Notes: a model not told the origin generated them from the sequence alone. Shown: positions 8,494 to 17,088, numbered from the stretch's first letter. The stretch is DNA of 64,000 nt from Neobacillus sp. Marseille-Q6967 (GCF_946151075.1 NZ_OX267715.1:3001274-3065273), one strand, 5' to 3'. Program-made: numbers and translations.

Positions 8494-9408
8494 GTGCTGA
8501 AGAAATTAATCCCATTATACAAGAACTCGTTTATTCTTTCAGAACTCCCGGAAAAACGATCCGAAATGATACATTATTTTTTTGATGTAAAAGCCAATGA
8601 ATGGATGGGTATACCTAAATCCAGTATCACGGAAAAGGAAGTGACTCTGCTTAAAACTCTTTATGAATTGGTTGAGTTTCATACCCACTCCAATCATACC
8701 TTAGCTGGAAAATGGTATGAATTTTTATTTTTAAATGGACCCATTCCTCTTTCACGATTTGAAAATAAGGTGCGCATCATTCAGTTTTCCATAAAAAATG
8801 ATGCTATTGATACTTCAGAGATCGAATCAGCCCTAAAAGGTTTTTTTACCGATGATGTCATTATTATTTGGGAAAATGACCATAATGGCATGGTAATTGA
8901 GGAAAATACAAAAGTTTCCCTTACAGAGAATGAATTAAGCTCCATCACGGATACAATTGAAAGTGATTTATATATTAAAATTTCCTTTTATCTTGGAAAA
9001 TCATTGCCTGTCTCAGAGCAACTTCGTGACCAATTTTATCAGGAAAGAGAGTTTTTTACGCTAGCGAAAAACATAATGGAGAACCCTGCCTTACTGAACT
9101 TTGAAAAGGTTTTCCCAGCGATTGTAGCCCAGAATCTATCGGAAAACCTTATACAAAAGCTGGATAAAGAAATGATTCAAACGTTTAGAGACGATCCAGA
9201 GATTTACGTAACGATTAAAGTATTTTTAGAAAATAATTTAAATGCAAGCATGACTGCAAAGAAACTATATATCCATCGAAATACACTTCAGTATCGGATT
9301 GATAAGTTTGCCGAAAAAACCGGAATTCCAATCAAGGACTTTTATAGTGCCTTTACAGTATTTTTAGGGTGTATGCTTTATGAGCAAGACAATTTGCACA
9401 AAAAATAA
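8494..9408 (+). CDS. yxkF: PucR-type helix-turn-helix regulator YxkF
   Basis: 304-aa regulator with a PucR/CdaR-type C-terminal helix-turn-helix (HTH_30) around residues 245-285 (SMTAKKLYIHRNTLQYRIDK). The N-terminal 240 residues are divergent with no clear ligand domain. GTG 8494 is chosen because GGAGAAG (8481-8487) lies 6 bases upstream and the promoter is very close; an ATG at 8479 is the alternative. It precedes msmX as yxkF does in B. subtilis, so it may control sugar-import functions; that link is inference. A strong stem-loop spans its stop codon. Confidence 0.82.
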   Translation: MLKKLIPLYKNSFILSELPEKRSEMIHYFFDVKANEWMGIPKSSITEKEVTLLKTLYELVEFHTHSNHTLAGKWYEFLFLNGPIPLSRFENKVRIIQFSIKNDAIDTSEIESALKGFFTDDVIIIWENDHNGMVIEENTKVSLTENELSSITDTIESDLYIKISFYLGKSLPVSEQLRDQFYQEREFFTLAKNIMENPALLNFEKVFPAIVAQNLSENLIQKLDKEMIQTFRDDPEIYVTIKVFLENNLNASMTAKKLYIHRNTLQYRIDKFAEKTGIPIKDFYSAFTVFLGCMLYEQDNLHKK

Positions 9409-9432
9409 CGAAACAAATTTGTGCAGGTTGTC
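9388..9432. repeat. 15-bp inverted repeat spanning the yxkF stop codon
   Basis: Arms 9388-9402 and 9418-9432 pair over 15 positions in RNA, including two G-U pairs, with a 15-nt loop containing the stop codon region. No T-run follows, so it is not a standard terminator; see findings. Confidence 0.6.
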
Positions 9433-9495
9433 CATATGGATTGAAAACCTTTTCATGTAAACTGAAGGTAACTAAAGCAGGGAGGGTTTTCCAAA

Positions 9496-10593
9496 ATGGC
9501 TGAATTAAAATTAGATCATATTTTCAAAATTTACGATAATAAAGTAACTGCCGTTCAAGACTTTAACCTACATATTCAAGATAAGGAGTTTATCGTATTT
9601 GTAGGTCCATCAGGGTGCGGTAAGTCGACAACGCTAAGAATGATCGCTGGTTTAGAGGAAATTTCTAAAGGGGACTTTTTCATTGATGGTAAGCGAGTGA
9701 ATGATGTTGCACCAAAAGATCGTGATATCGCGATGGTATTCCAAAACTACGCTCTATATCCGCATATGACTGTTTATGATAATATGGCATTTGGTTTAAA
9801 GCTTCGTAAATTCCCAAAAGAGGAAATTGATCGCCGTGTAAATGAAGCAGCAAAAATCTTAGGTTTAGAAACCTACCTAAAAAGAAAACCAAAAGCATTG
9901 TCAGGCGGTCAGCGCCAGCGTGTTGCACTTGGACGTGCGATTGTCCGTGATGCAAAAGTATTCTTAATGGATGAACCGCTTTCAAACCTTGATGCAAAAC
10001 TTCGTGTTGCGATGCGTGCGGAAATTGCGAAATTGCACCGTCGTTTAAATACAACTACTATCTACGTTACACACGACCAAACAGAAGCGATGACAATGGC
10101 AACAAGATTGGTTGTTATGAAAGATGGAGTAATTCAACAGGTTGGTTCACCAAAAGAAGTCTATGAGAAGCCTGAAAATGTCTTTGTTGGCGGATTTATC
10201 GGCTCTCCAGCTATGAACTTCTTTAACGGAAAATTAGAAGGCGGCAAGTTTGTTGTTGGCAAAACTGCCCTTACTGTTCCAGAAGGTAAAATGAAGGTGC
10301 TTCGTGAAAAAGGCTACGAAGGAAAATCCATTATTTTAGGGATTCGTCCTGAAGATATTCATGATGAGCCTGTGTTTATTGATGCTGCGGCCGGTACTAA
10401 AATTACTTCCAATGTAGATGTTGCTGAATTAACTGGTGCTGAATTAATGGTATATTCAAGCATTGAAGGGCAGGACTTCGTGGCACGCCTTGATTCACGT
10501 GCTGATGTTCATCCTGGCAATACCCTTGAATTAGCATTTGATTTAAATAAAGGACATTTCTTTGACGCTGATACAGAAGTACGCATCCGCTAA
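9496..10593 (+). CDS. msmX: Multi-sugar ABC importer ATPase MsmX
   Basis: 365-aa ATP-binding subunit of the MalK/UgpC/MsmX class, energising carbohydrate ABC importers from the cytoplasmic side. Walker A GPSGCGKST near residue 37, Q-loop QNYALYPHMT near 82, signature LSGGQRQRVALGRA near 134, Walker B FLMDEPLSNLD near 155, switch His in VTHDQTEAMT near 190, then a C-terminal TOBE/regulatory domain. No permease or binding protein is adjacent, which fits MsmX as a shared ATPase for several importers. AGGGAGGG precedes the ATG by about 9 bases. Confidence 0.95.
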   Translation: MAELKLDHIFKIYDNKVTAVQDFNLHIQDKEFIVFVGPSGCGKSTTLRMIAGLEEISKGDFFIDGKRVNDVAPKDRDIAMVFQNYALYPHMTVYDNMAFGLKLRKFPKEEIDRRVNEAAKILGLETYLKRKPKALSGGQRQRVALGRAIVRDAKVFLMDEPLSNLDAKLRVAMRAEIAKLHRRLNTTTIYVTHDQTEAMTMATRLVVMKDGVIQQVGSPKEVYEKPENVFVGGFIGSPAMNFFNGKLEGGKFVVGKTALTVPEGKMKVLREKGYEGKSIILGIRPEDIHDEPVFIDAAAGTKITSNVDVAELTGAELMVYSSIEGQDFVARLDSRADVHPGNTLELAFDLNKGHFFDADTEVRIR

Positions 10594-10628
10594 AAAAAAG
10601 GCCTCGTTTATACGAGGCCTTTTTTATT
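10594..10628. terminator. Bidirectional terminator between msmX and the zinc-ribbon gene
   Basis: Perfect stem GGCCTCG / CGAGGCC (10600-10619) with A- and T-runs on either side, able to serve both convergent genes. Confidence 0.9.
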
Positions 10629-10632
10629 TTAC

Positions 10633-10887
10633 CTATTCTTTAATAAAAATGATTTCATCCTTTTGACAGGACGGGCAATGGTATAGGTGCGGACATTTTT
10701 GCCCGGAATTCGTATCTGGGTAGCCATCTTCCATTTTCATTAAGTCAATTTCCATATAAGGACTGTAATCATCAAAAAAATCAATGAGACGGCCGCTTTC
10801 CTCCATTTGATTTCCACAATTCGTACATAGCAGATAGGCTTCTCGTAAACCATTACATATTGGGCATACTGACATTGTTTTCTTCAT
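10633..10887 (-). CDS. Small protein with two zinc-ribbon-like CxxC pairs
   Basis: 84-aa cytoplasmic protein with three Cys pairs: CPIC near residue 8, CTNC near 22, and HLYHCPSC near 70. The first two could form one zinc site; the last pair with its nearby histidines could make another. The middle is acidic. ATG 10887 abuts AAGGG, while ATG 10875 (MSVCPIC) is 12 bases away, so the exact start is uncertain. I do not recognise the family; a zinc-binding role is inferred from the spacing alone. Confidence 0.7.
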   Translation of the reverse strand: MKKTMSVCPICNGLREAYLLCTNCGNQMEESGRLIDFFDDYSPYMEIDLMKMEDGYPDTNSGQKCPHLYHCPSCQKDEIIFIKE

Positions 10888-10965
10888 CCCTTATCGATAG
10901 TTTAGGTTTAGTTTGTGTTACCTTATCAGCAGTATGTGATGGAATAAATTACTAATTCCTAAATC

Positions 10966-10994
10966 GTATAAGCTCTTGGATTTTAAACATAATA
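10966..10994 (+). promoter_or_regulatory. Sigma-G-type promoter of the SASP gene
   Basis: GTATA at 10966-10970, 17 bases, then CATAATA at 10988-10994. This fits the forespore sigma-G consensus (GHATR, CATnHTA), as expected for a SASP gene. Predicted transcription start is near 11001, which gives an unusually long leader of about 220 bases. Confidence 0.65.
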
Positions 10995-11033
10995 ATGATT
11001 ACAAAGCAAGCAACAACCAATCAAAATTTAACC

Positions 11034-11192
11034 GATGGGTTACACCATTCAGAGGGTCACTAGCCGGTGCAAGCCCGGCTAACCCAGCCACACAGTAAGA
11101 TGAAGCATCTCCATTATTAACTTTATAGGATGGGTTAGGCCAAGGTGGCAATGGTTATCATAACCATGATGGTTCAATTCCATACTGACCCC
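11034..11192 (+). ncRNA. Structured leader or ncRNA with tandem tRNA-like units upstream of the SASP gene
   Basis: Two units each start with GATGGGTTA (11034-11042, 11129-11137). Unit 1: GGGTTA 11037-11042 can pair with TAACCC 11080-11085, next to a 5-bp stem with 7-nt loop at 11063-11079. Between them lies a small hairpin (11098-11110). Unit 2 forms a 60-nt cloverleaf: 11132-11138 with 11185-11191, 11139-11142 with 11146-11149, 11151-11157 with 11161-11167, and 11169-11172 with 11180-11183, whose loop region GTTCAATTC matches the tRNA B-box. It is not a functional tRNA because the anticodon loop is non-canonical. Fold paired by eye; no known family recognised. Confidence 0.6.
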
Positions 11193-11221
11193 AAAATTAT
11201 TAAGAGGAGTGTTATTCAACT

Positions 11222-11425
11222 ATGGCTAGTAACAACAACTCTAATCAACTTTTAGTAAACGGAGCACAACAAGCACTTGATCAAATGAAGCTAGAAATTG
11301 CTCAAGAATTCGGCGTAAATCTTGGTGCAGACACTACTTCTCGTGCTAACGGTTCTGTCGGAGGAGAAATCACTAAGCGTCTGGTTCAAATGGCAGAGCA
11401 ACAACTTGGCGGTTTCCAACGCTAA
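11222..11425 (+). CDS. Alpha/beta-type small acid-soluble spore protein
   Basis: 67-aa SASP that coats and protects DNA in the dormant spore. It shows the family pattern: LLVNGAQQALDQMKLEIAQEFG near residue 10, including the EIA germination-protease cleavage region, and the C-terminal GGEITKRLVQMAEQQLGG. GAGGAGT lies 11 bases upstream of the ATG. It is monocistronic, with a sigma-G-like promoter far upstream and a terminator behind. The long structured leader is unusual for this family. It resembles SspA/SspB, but paralogues cannot be told apart here. Confidence 0.95.
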   Translation: MASNNNSNQLLVNGAQQALDQMKLEIAQEFGVNLGADTTSRANGSVGGEITKRLVQMAEQQLGGFQR

Positions 11426-11465
11426 TCTTTAACAAACCTCGAAAAAACAAATAAATAAAATGGCT

Positions 11466-11496
11466 TAGCCCCCTCCCATTTGCGGAGGGGGCTTGC
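11466..11496. terminator. Terminator between the SASP gene and fumC
   Basis: Nine-bp GC-rich stem GCCCCCTCC / GGAGGGGGC with a 7-base loop. The T-run is weak on the plus strand and richer on the minus strand, so it may serve both convergent genes. Confidence 0.75.
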
Positions 11497-11504
11497 ATTG
11501 TGTA

Positions 11505-12884
11505 TTAAACCATATTTTCAGGTTTCATCCATTGATCAAATTGTTCTGCCGTTACATACCCAGTTTTGACAGCCGCTTCTTTTAGGGTAGTATTTTCCTT
11601 ATATGCAAGCTTTGCAATCTCGGCGGCTTTTTCATATCCAATATAGGGGTTTAACGCGGTTATCAGCATTAAAGACCGTTCCACATGCTGATGGATTACC
11701 TCTATATTGGCTTCTATCCCCACTGCACATTTTTCGCGAAATGACCGAATACTGTCAGAGAGTAACGTGATCGATTGAATTAAATTATAAATAATCACAG
11801 GCTTGAAGACATTTAATTCAAAATTCCCCTGACTTGCAGCAAATGCAATGGCTGCATCATTGCCAAACACCTGACAAACCACCATGGTTAAAGCTTCACT
11901 TTGTGTAGGATTTACCTTCCCTGGCATAATCGAGCTGCCTGGTTCGTTTGCGGGAATGATTATTTCACCAATCCCACTTCGAGGCCCGCTGGCAAGCCAG
12001 CGAACATCGTTGGCTATTTTCATTAAATCCGCTGCAAGTGCCTTAAGGGCACCATGTAGGAAGACGATTTCATCATGGCTTGTTAAGGCTTGAAATTTAT
12101 TCTGTGAAGATTGAAATGGATATCCTGTCATTTTAGATAATTGCTCTGCTACTTTACCGCCAAATGCAGGGTCGGCATTTATCCCTGTTCCAACAGCTGT
12201 ACCGCCAATGGCTAAATCCAGTAAATAGGTTCCGGCTTCTATAGCCATTTTTTCATCCTTTTCAAGCATCGTCCTCCACCCGCTAACTTCTTGGCCAAGA
12301 GTTAAAGGAGTCGCATCCTGTAAATGAGTTCTTCCGATTTTCACTAACTTCATAAATTTCTTTTCTTTGCATAACAAAGTATCCTTCAGTTCGTTTATTG
12401 CTGGAATCAACTGTTCCTTCAATTTAAGAAAAGCCGCGATATGCATCGCAGTTGGAAAAGTATCATTTGAGCTCTGAGACCTATTAACATCATCATTGGG
12501 ATGAACCCTTGCGGCTGAACCTTGACTCTTTAGTATTTCATTTGCACGGTTAGCAATGACCTCATTCACATTCATATTTGTTTGTGTACCACTCCCAGTC
12601 TGCCATACAGACAAAGGGAAATGCTGATCATAGTCCCCTTTTAGAATCTGGTCACAAACTGTCATAATCGCTTTACTTTTGGAATCATCTAATTTCCCTA
12701 ATTGATGGTTTACAATTGCAGCAGCTTTTTTAATTAAGGTTAAGGCATAGATCACTTCAATTGGCATTTTTTCTAAACCGATTGAAAAATTCTCTCTGCT
12801 TCTCTGTGTTTGAGCCCCCCAAAATTTATCTTTCGGGACCTTCACTTCACCAAGTGTATCTTTTTCCAAACGATATCCTTCCAT
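11505..12884 (-). CDS. fumC: Class II fumarate hydratase FumC
   Basis: 459-aa class II fumarase (citG/fumC) interconverting fumarate and L-malate in the TCA cycle; a cytoplasmic homotetramer in the family. The signature GSSIMPGKVNP is near residue 316, with SGSGTQTNMN-type fumarase/aspartase motifs (GSGTQTNMNVNEV near 98) and GRTHLQDATPLTLGQE near 185. I start at ATG 12884 (MEGYRLEKDTLGE), preceded by AAGGGG; the open frame extends 15 codons further but without a ribosome site. Length is normal. Confidence 0.96.
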   Translation of the reverse strand: MEGYRLEKDTLGEVKVPKDKFWGAQTQRSRENFSIGLEKMPIEVIYALTLIKKAAAIVNHQLGKLDDSKSKAIMTVCDQILKGDYDQHFPLSVWQTGSGTQTNMNVNEVIANRANEILKSQGSAARVHPNDDVNRSQSSNDTFPTAMHIAAFLKLKEQLIPAINELKDTLLCKEKKFMKLVKIGRTHLQDATPLTLGQEVSGWRTMLEKDEKMAIEAGTYLLDLAIGGTAVGTGINADPAFGGKVAEQLSKMTGYPFQSSQNKFQALTSHDEIVFLHGALKALAADLMKIANDVRWLASGPRSGIGEIIIPANEPGSSIMPGKVNPTQSEALTMVVCQVFGNDAAIAFAASQGNFELNVFKPVIIYNLIQSITLLSDSIRSFREKCAVGIEANIEVIHQHVERSLMLITALNPYIGYEKAAEIAKLAYKENTTLKEAAVKTGYVTAEQFDQWMKPENMV

Positions 12885-12946
12885 TTGTCTCAACCCCTTT
12901 GTGAAAATAACCCAAACATATTTTACCATTTATTTCATTTAAACAA

Positions 12947-12980
12947 AAAAGCTGCAGATTTTTCATCTGCAGCTTTTTTG
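12947..12980 (-). terminator. Terminator of the 31-aa ORF or bmr operon
   Basis: Perfect stem GCTGCAGA / TCTGCAGC flanked by six A and six T. It contains the stop codon of the small ORF at 12963. Confidence 0.85.
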
Positions 12981-13058
12981 TTTGATTACCATGTACCCTA
13001 TATAATAGGATAGAATCAATAAACTTCCGATTATAAGAACAATAGAATACTCTGACAT
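12963..13058 (-). CDS. Putative 31-aa single-span membrane peptide
   Basis: Short reading frame starting MSEYSIVLIIGSLLILSYY: an acidic N-terminus, one hydrophobic stretch of about 18 residues, and a basic tail ending KQKSCR, typical of small membrane proteins. GGGTGGGA lies about 6 bases upstream of the ATG. The stop codon is inside the terminator stem, as seen for many short Bacillus transcripts. It follows bmrD on the same strand. No family recognised; coding status rests on composition, ribosome site and terminator placement. Confidence 0.45.
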   Translation of the reverse strand: MSEYSIVLIIGSLLILSYYIGYMVIKQKSCR

Positions 13059-13198
13059 TTTTATCCCACCCAAAATAGATTTGTAAGTGCTTAAACATCA
13101 TTAATTTACCACGCCACCAAACTAGATGCAGTGATAAAATTAACACCTTTATAATTGAAGTGTGAACATTTTTTGAATCTATTTGTCAGAGGTCTTTA

Positions 13199-15214
13199 CT
13201 ATCCGGCCAATGAATTGTCCCCTTTTTGAAGTTTATATAATTGGTAATATTTTCCCTTTTCCATCATCAATTCATCATGTGTACCGCGCTCAACGATTTT
13301 CCCGCGATCAAGTACTAGGATTTGATCGGCATTGCGAATGGTTGATAATCGATGGGCAATGATAAAGGTGGTTCTGCCCTTTTTCAAAACATCCATTGCT
13401 TCTTGTATAATCATTTCCGTTTCCGTGTCAATACTGGATGTTGCTTCATCAAGGATTAAGATAGCTGGATCAAAGGCAAGGGCACGGGCAAAGGAAATTA
13501 ACTGACGCTGACCACTCGACAAGGTACTTCCTTTTTCAATGACGGGCTCATCATATCCATTCTCCAAGTTTTTAAAGACCTGATCTGCACCCACGTCTTT
13601 TAATGCCTTCTCTACTATTTCTCTTGTAATAGCCGGATCATTGAGACTGACATTGGAAGCAATGGTTCCCGTAAATAAATACGGATCCTGAAGGACAATT
13701 CCCATATGATCCCGAATCGATTGCCGGGGAATTTGTGTAATATCCTGACCATCAATAAGAATTTTGCCTTTTTCACAATCATAAAAGCGGAATAACAAAT
13801 TCATAATCGAACTTTTACCAGAACCAGTGTGTCCTACTAAAGCAATGGTTTGACCTTGGTGTGCTTCAAAATCAATATCCTTAAGCACATATTCACCGGG
13901 TTTATATCCAAAAGAAACATTGTCAAACTTAACATTGCCTTTAAATCTTGTCATTCTTTCTTTGCTAACATCTTCACCAGGTTCATCCAATAACCTAAAG
14001 ACTCTTTCACCGGCAACTAGTGCCTGCTCCAAGTTTGCCAATTGGTTGACAATTCCTTGAACCGGGTTAAACAGCCTGTTAATATAGTCCACAAACGCAT
14101 ACAGCACCCCGAGCGAGATGATTGCTGACGGGTCAAGCGATTGCAAGCCAAAGTACCAAATAAATGCAACAAAGACTAAATTTCTTAATATCCCAACTAA
14201 ATTATGTGACGTTAATGCATTCAAACTTAACAGTTTATTTTGATAAGTGAAGTGCTCGGTATTTAGCTTTTCGAAATCCTCTTCTGTCTCTTTTTCCCTC
14301 CTAAAGGACTGAATAATACTCATTCCGCCAATGGATTCGTTAATCATGGCATTAATATCGCTGATTCTTGACCGAATGACATGATTGTATTTGGAGGCAA
14401 ATTTTCTATAGAAAATCATCCAGGCATAAAGAATCGGCAGTAATAATAAACAGATGGCCGCCAGCTTTGCATTTAAAAGGAAAAGGGCAATATAAATCCC
14501 TGTGATATAAATAGCACTCGTAAAGAACGTTGCCAGAACCATAACATAAAGCTCCCGAATGGCTTCGGTATCATTTGTGATCCTCGCCACCACTTTACCT
14601 GCAGGCAGGTTATCAAAATATTGAATAGGCAGCCGCTGTATATGACCAAATACATCCTCCCGCATTTTTTGAATGATACGGTTTGCAGATTTCTGCAATA
14701 AAAACCGCTGGCCATACTGGAAAATGGCAGATATGACTAATAGAACAAGATAAACGATTAACAGCTGAACGATTCCCGGAATTTCCAATTGATAAAATGC
14801 TTTTAACTCTGATACTGACAGTACTTCTGCTTTATATTCTGCTGTCTCTGAACCCTTCTTTATCGTTAAAATTCCATTATCGAAGTTTCTCTTCCCATCG
14901 AATTCAAGCTTTTGATCCATAATGACAAATTTTGCTTCTGTCTGTAAAATCTGAATCCGCTTGCCTCTTTCTTCTTCTTTAGCAAAATTGGTTTCCTTTT
15001 TGTAAAAACTACCCTTATACTCTGCAGTATCTATCCCTTTTTCTGTTTCATACCAAACAGACTCAATTCCCAAAATGTGATCGTCGATAATATTTTTTGC
15101 AATAAATGGACCTGCTAAATCTGTAACAACAGCGATTGTCAACATGAACAAAGCAGTAAAAATAATTCTCTTAAAGGTAACAGCATACTGTATTAATCTT
15201 CTTCCTGTGTTCAT
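13199..15214 (-). CDS. bmrD: Heterodimeric multidrug ABC exporter subunit BmrD (YheH)
   Basis: 671-aa ABC half-transporter: an N-terminal six-helix exporter domain with a large insertion between helices 1 and 2 (residues about 45-145), then an ATPase domain with Walker A GHTGSGKS near 465, signature LSSGQRQL near 565 and Walker B ILILDEATSSID. Length matches B. subtilis BmrD (about 673), which also has the insertion. Starts in a 4-base ATGA overlap with bmrC, so the two are coupled. Expected to act with BmrC as a drug exporter. Confidence 0.9.
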   Translation of the reverse strand: MNTGRRLIQYAVTFKRIIFTALFMLTIAVVTDLAGPFIAKNIIDDHILGIESVWYETEKGIDTAEYKGSFYKKETNFAKEEERGKRIQILQTEAKFVIMDQKLEFDGKRNFDNGILTIKKGSETAEYKAEVLSVSELKAFYQLEIPGIVQLLIVYLVLLVISAIFQYGQRFLLQKSANRIIQKMREDVFGHIQRLPIQYFDNLPAGKVVARITNDTEAIRELYVMVLATFFTSAIYITGIYIALFLLNAKLAAICLLLLPILYAWMIFYRKFASKYNHVIRSRISDINAMINESIGGMSIIQSFRREKETEEDFEKLNTEHFTYQNKLLSLNALTSHNLVGILRNLVFVAFIWYFGLQSLDPSAIISLGVLYAFVDYINRLFNPVQGIVNQLANLEQALVAGERVFRLLDEPGEDVSKERMTRFKGNVKFDNVSFGYKPGEYVLKDIDFEAHQGQTIALVGHTGSGKSSIMNLLFRFYDCEKGKILIDGQDITQIPRQSIRDHMGIVLQDPYLFTGTIASNVSLNDPAITREIVEKALKDVGADQVFKNLENGYDEPVIEKGSTLSSGQRQLISFARALAFDPAILILDEATSSIDTETEMIIQEAMDVLKKGRTTFIIAHRLSTIRNADQILVLDRGKIVERGTHDELMMEKGKYYQLYKLQKGDNSLAG

Positions 15215-16968
15215 GCAATCACCTCTTCTTCTGCATTGTTTTCGACCTGTTGGCGGAAAAACTGTTCTTTATACCATCCATCCTGTTGAAGAAGCTCCTG
15301 GTGTGTTCCTTTTTCAACAATTTTTCCTTCATCGAATACAAGGATTAAATCAGCATGTTCAACAGCAGACATTCTGTGAGTCGTAATGATTGTCGTTTTT
15401 TCTTTTCGAACATGACGGATATTATCAATAATTTGTTTTTCTGTTTTAGCGTCGACAGCTGATAAGGAATCATCCAAAATTAATATTTCCGGATTTCGAA
15501 TCAGTGCCCGCGCAATCGATATCCTTTGTTTTTGTCCTCCTGAAAGAGCAATTCCCTTCTCCCCCACAAGAGTGTTCAAACCTTCAGGAAGCATCTGTAA
15601 ATCTTTACGCAATGCTGCAAGCTCAATGGCTTTCTCCAATTCGGGTTCAGAAGCTTCTTTGTTTCCAAACAAGATATTTTCCTTAATCGTTCTTGAGAAA
15701 AGAATATGATCCTGCGGGACATAACCAATCCAGTTCCGCACTTGTGAAAGGGACTGTTCCTGTAACCTTACATTCGAAATGGATATCTCACCTGTTCCTA
15801 ATGGATATTGCCTTAGAAGCTGCTTAATAAAGGTGGTTTTCCCACTTCCCGTCCTGCCGACAATTCCTAATGTCTGCCCTTTCAACAATTCAACATTGAT
15901 TTTCTGTAAGTTATCAAATTTGGAAGAAGGGTACCGGAAATTCACCTTACTGTATTGAATTATGTCAGGTGAATCGATATCTACAGGATTGGCAGGCGTT
16001 TCTACAACTTCTTTGAATGCCAATGTTTCATTTACCCTATCAAGTGAAGCGTTTCCACGCTGCATTACATTAATTAACTCGCCAATCGCAAACATCGGCC
16101 AAATTAACATTCCAAGATAGACATTAAACGCCACAAGGTCACCCAAAGTGATGGCCTGGTTAAATACTAAAAAGGCTCCATACCCTAATCCGATCGAATA
16201 GCTGATTCCCACCAGGATTTTAATCGTTGGGTCAAATAATGAATCAATTCTTGCTACCTTTAAATTCTTTGAATACACATCTTCTGTTAACTGATGAAAC
16301 CTTCCTGCATCCGCATCCTCTTGAACATAGGCACGGATTACTCTTACACCCGCAACAGATTCAAGTACCCGGTCATTTAATTCTCCAAATGCATCTTGTG
16401 CTTCCGTAAAACGGAGATGAATCTTTTTTCCATAAACTTGAATGATATAGGCCATAATCGGCAGCGGAAGGATAGCTGCAATCGTCAGCTTCCAACTTAT
16501 CAATATTCCCATTGTGATAATTAGTGTCAACATCCACACACTTGAATCTACCAATGTTAATATCCCAAAACCCGCCGTGATGGAAATCGCTTTTAAATCA
16601 TTTGTTGCCCGTGCCATTAAATCTCCCGTCCGGTTTTTCTCGTAAAAAGTCGGTGACATGGACAATAAATGTTTCATAAATCTTGACCTTAATTTCCTTT
16701 CAACAAGGAAAGCCCCGCCAAATAATCCGTATTGCCATATATACGTAATTCCATAAGATAAAATCATGATGATGAAAAGATAGCCTACATAACGAAAAAT
16801 GGTAGAGCTGCTCATACTCCCTGTATGAATATCATCAATCGCTGCACCGATTATTTTGGGCGGCAAGATATCGAGTATCCCGACCAGTATTAACAACGCA
16901 ATCGAAATGGTATACCTTTTCCAATTTTCTTTGAAGAACCAATTTAATTTTTTTAACACCGAGAACAT
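15211..16968 (-). CDS. bmrC: Heterodimeric multidrug ABC exporter subunit BmrC (YheI)
   Basis: 585-aa ABC half-transporter, the same length as B. subtilis BmrC. Six hydrophobic segments in residues 15-300, then ATPase motifs: Walker A GRTGSGKT near 368, signature LSGGQKQR near 472 and Walker B ILILDDSLSAVD. The residue after the Walker B Asp is Asp, not Glu (DDSLS), so this subunit probably supplies the degenerate ATP site of the heterodimer, as known for BmrC-like partners. GGAGGAATA precedes the ATG. The leader upstream carries an attenuator. Confidence 0.9.
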   Translation of the reverse strand: MFSVLKKLNWFFKENWKRYTISIALLILVGILDILPPKIIGAAIDDIHTGSMSSSTIFRYVGYLFIIMILSYGITYIWQYGLFGGAFLVERKLRSRFMKHLLSMSPTFYEKNRTGDLMARATNDLKAISITAGFGILTLVDSSVWMLTLIITMGILISWKLTIAAILPLPIMAYIIQVYGKKIHLRFTEAQDAFGELNDRVLESVAGVRVIRAYVQEDADAGRFHQLTEDVYSKNLKVARIDSLFDPTIKILVGISYSIGLGYGAFLVFNQAITLGDLVAFNVYLGMLIWPMFAIGELINVMQRGNASLDRVNETLAFKEVVETPANPVDIDSPDIIQYSKVNFRYPSSKFDNLQKINVELLKGQTLGIVGRTGSGKTTFIKQLLRQYPLGTGEISISNVRLQEQSLSQVRNWIGYVPQDHILFSRTIKENILFGNKEASEPELEKAIELAALRKDLQMLPEGLNTLVGEKGIALSGGQKQRISIARALIRNPEILILDDSLSAVDAKTEKQIIDNIRHVRKEKTTIITTHRMSAVEHADLILVFDEGKIVEKGTHQELLQQDGWYKEQFFRQQVENNAEEEVIA

Positions 16969-16997
16969 GCTGTATTCCTCCTTATTGTCGTTACTAA

Positions 16998-17057
16998 CTA
17001 ACCGCTTTCTATCTCTCCATTTTTGTGTGCCAGTCTTACTTCGGTAATGTTAAACAT
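16998..17057 (-). CDS. 19-codon ORF between the attenuator and bmrC
   Basis: Begins MFNITEVRLAHKNGE and stops 29 bases before bmrC. It has an excellent ribosome site (AAAGGAGG, 8 bases from ATG 17057), which is hard to explain by chance. It could be a second leader peptide or a translational-coupling ORF for bmrC. No homology recognised. Confidence 0.45.
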   Translation of the reverse strand: MFNITEVRLAHKNGEIESG

Positions 17058-17088
17058 TTGATTTTCCTCCTTTTGGTATCCTTGTCTC

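Noticed and set aside
11054..11098. Cobalamin riboswitch core (GGTGCAAGCC and GCCACACAGTAAG resemble it)
   Set aside because: No B12 box or receptor-loop order is present, and the downstream gene is a SASP; the match is limited to short words.
11132..11191. A functional tRNA gene
   Set aside because: Only 60 nt, the 7-nt anticodon loop lacks the conserved U33, the D-arm loop is 3 nt and no CCA follows. Kept as a tRNA-like fold only.
12847..13146. 99-codon minus-strand frame upstream of fumC
   Set aside because: Overlaps fumC and crosses the terminator; the 31-aa frame there has the better signals.
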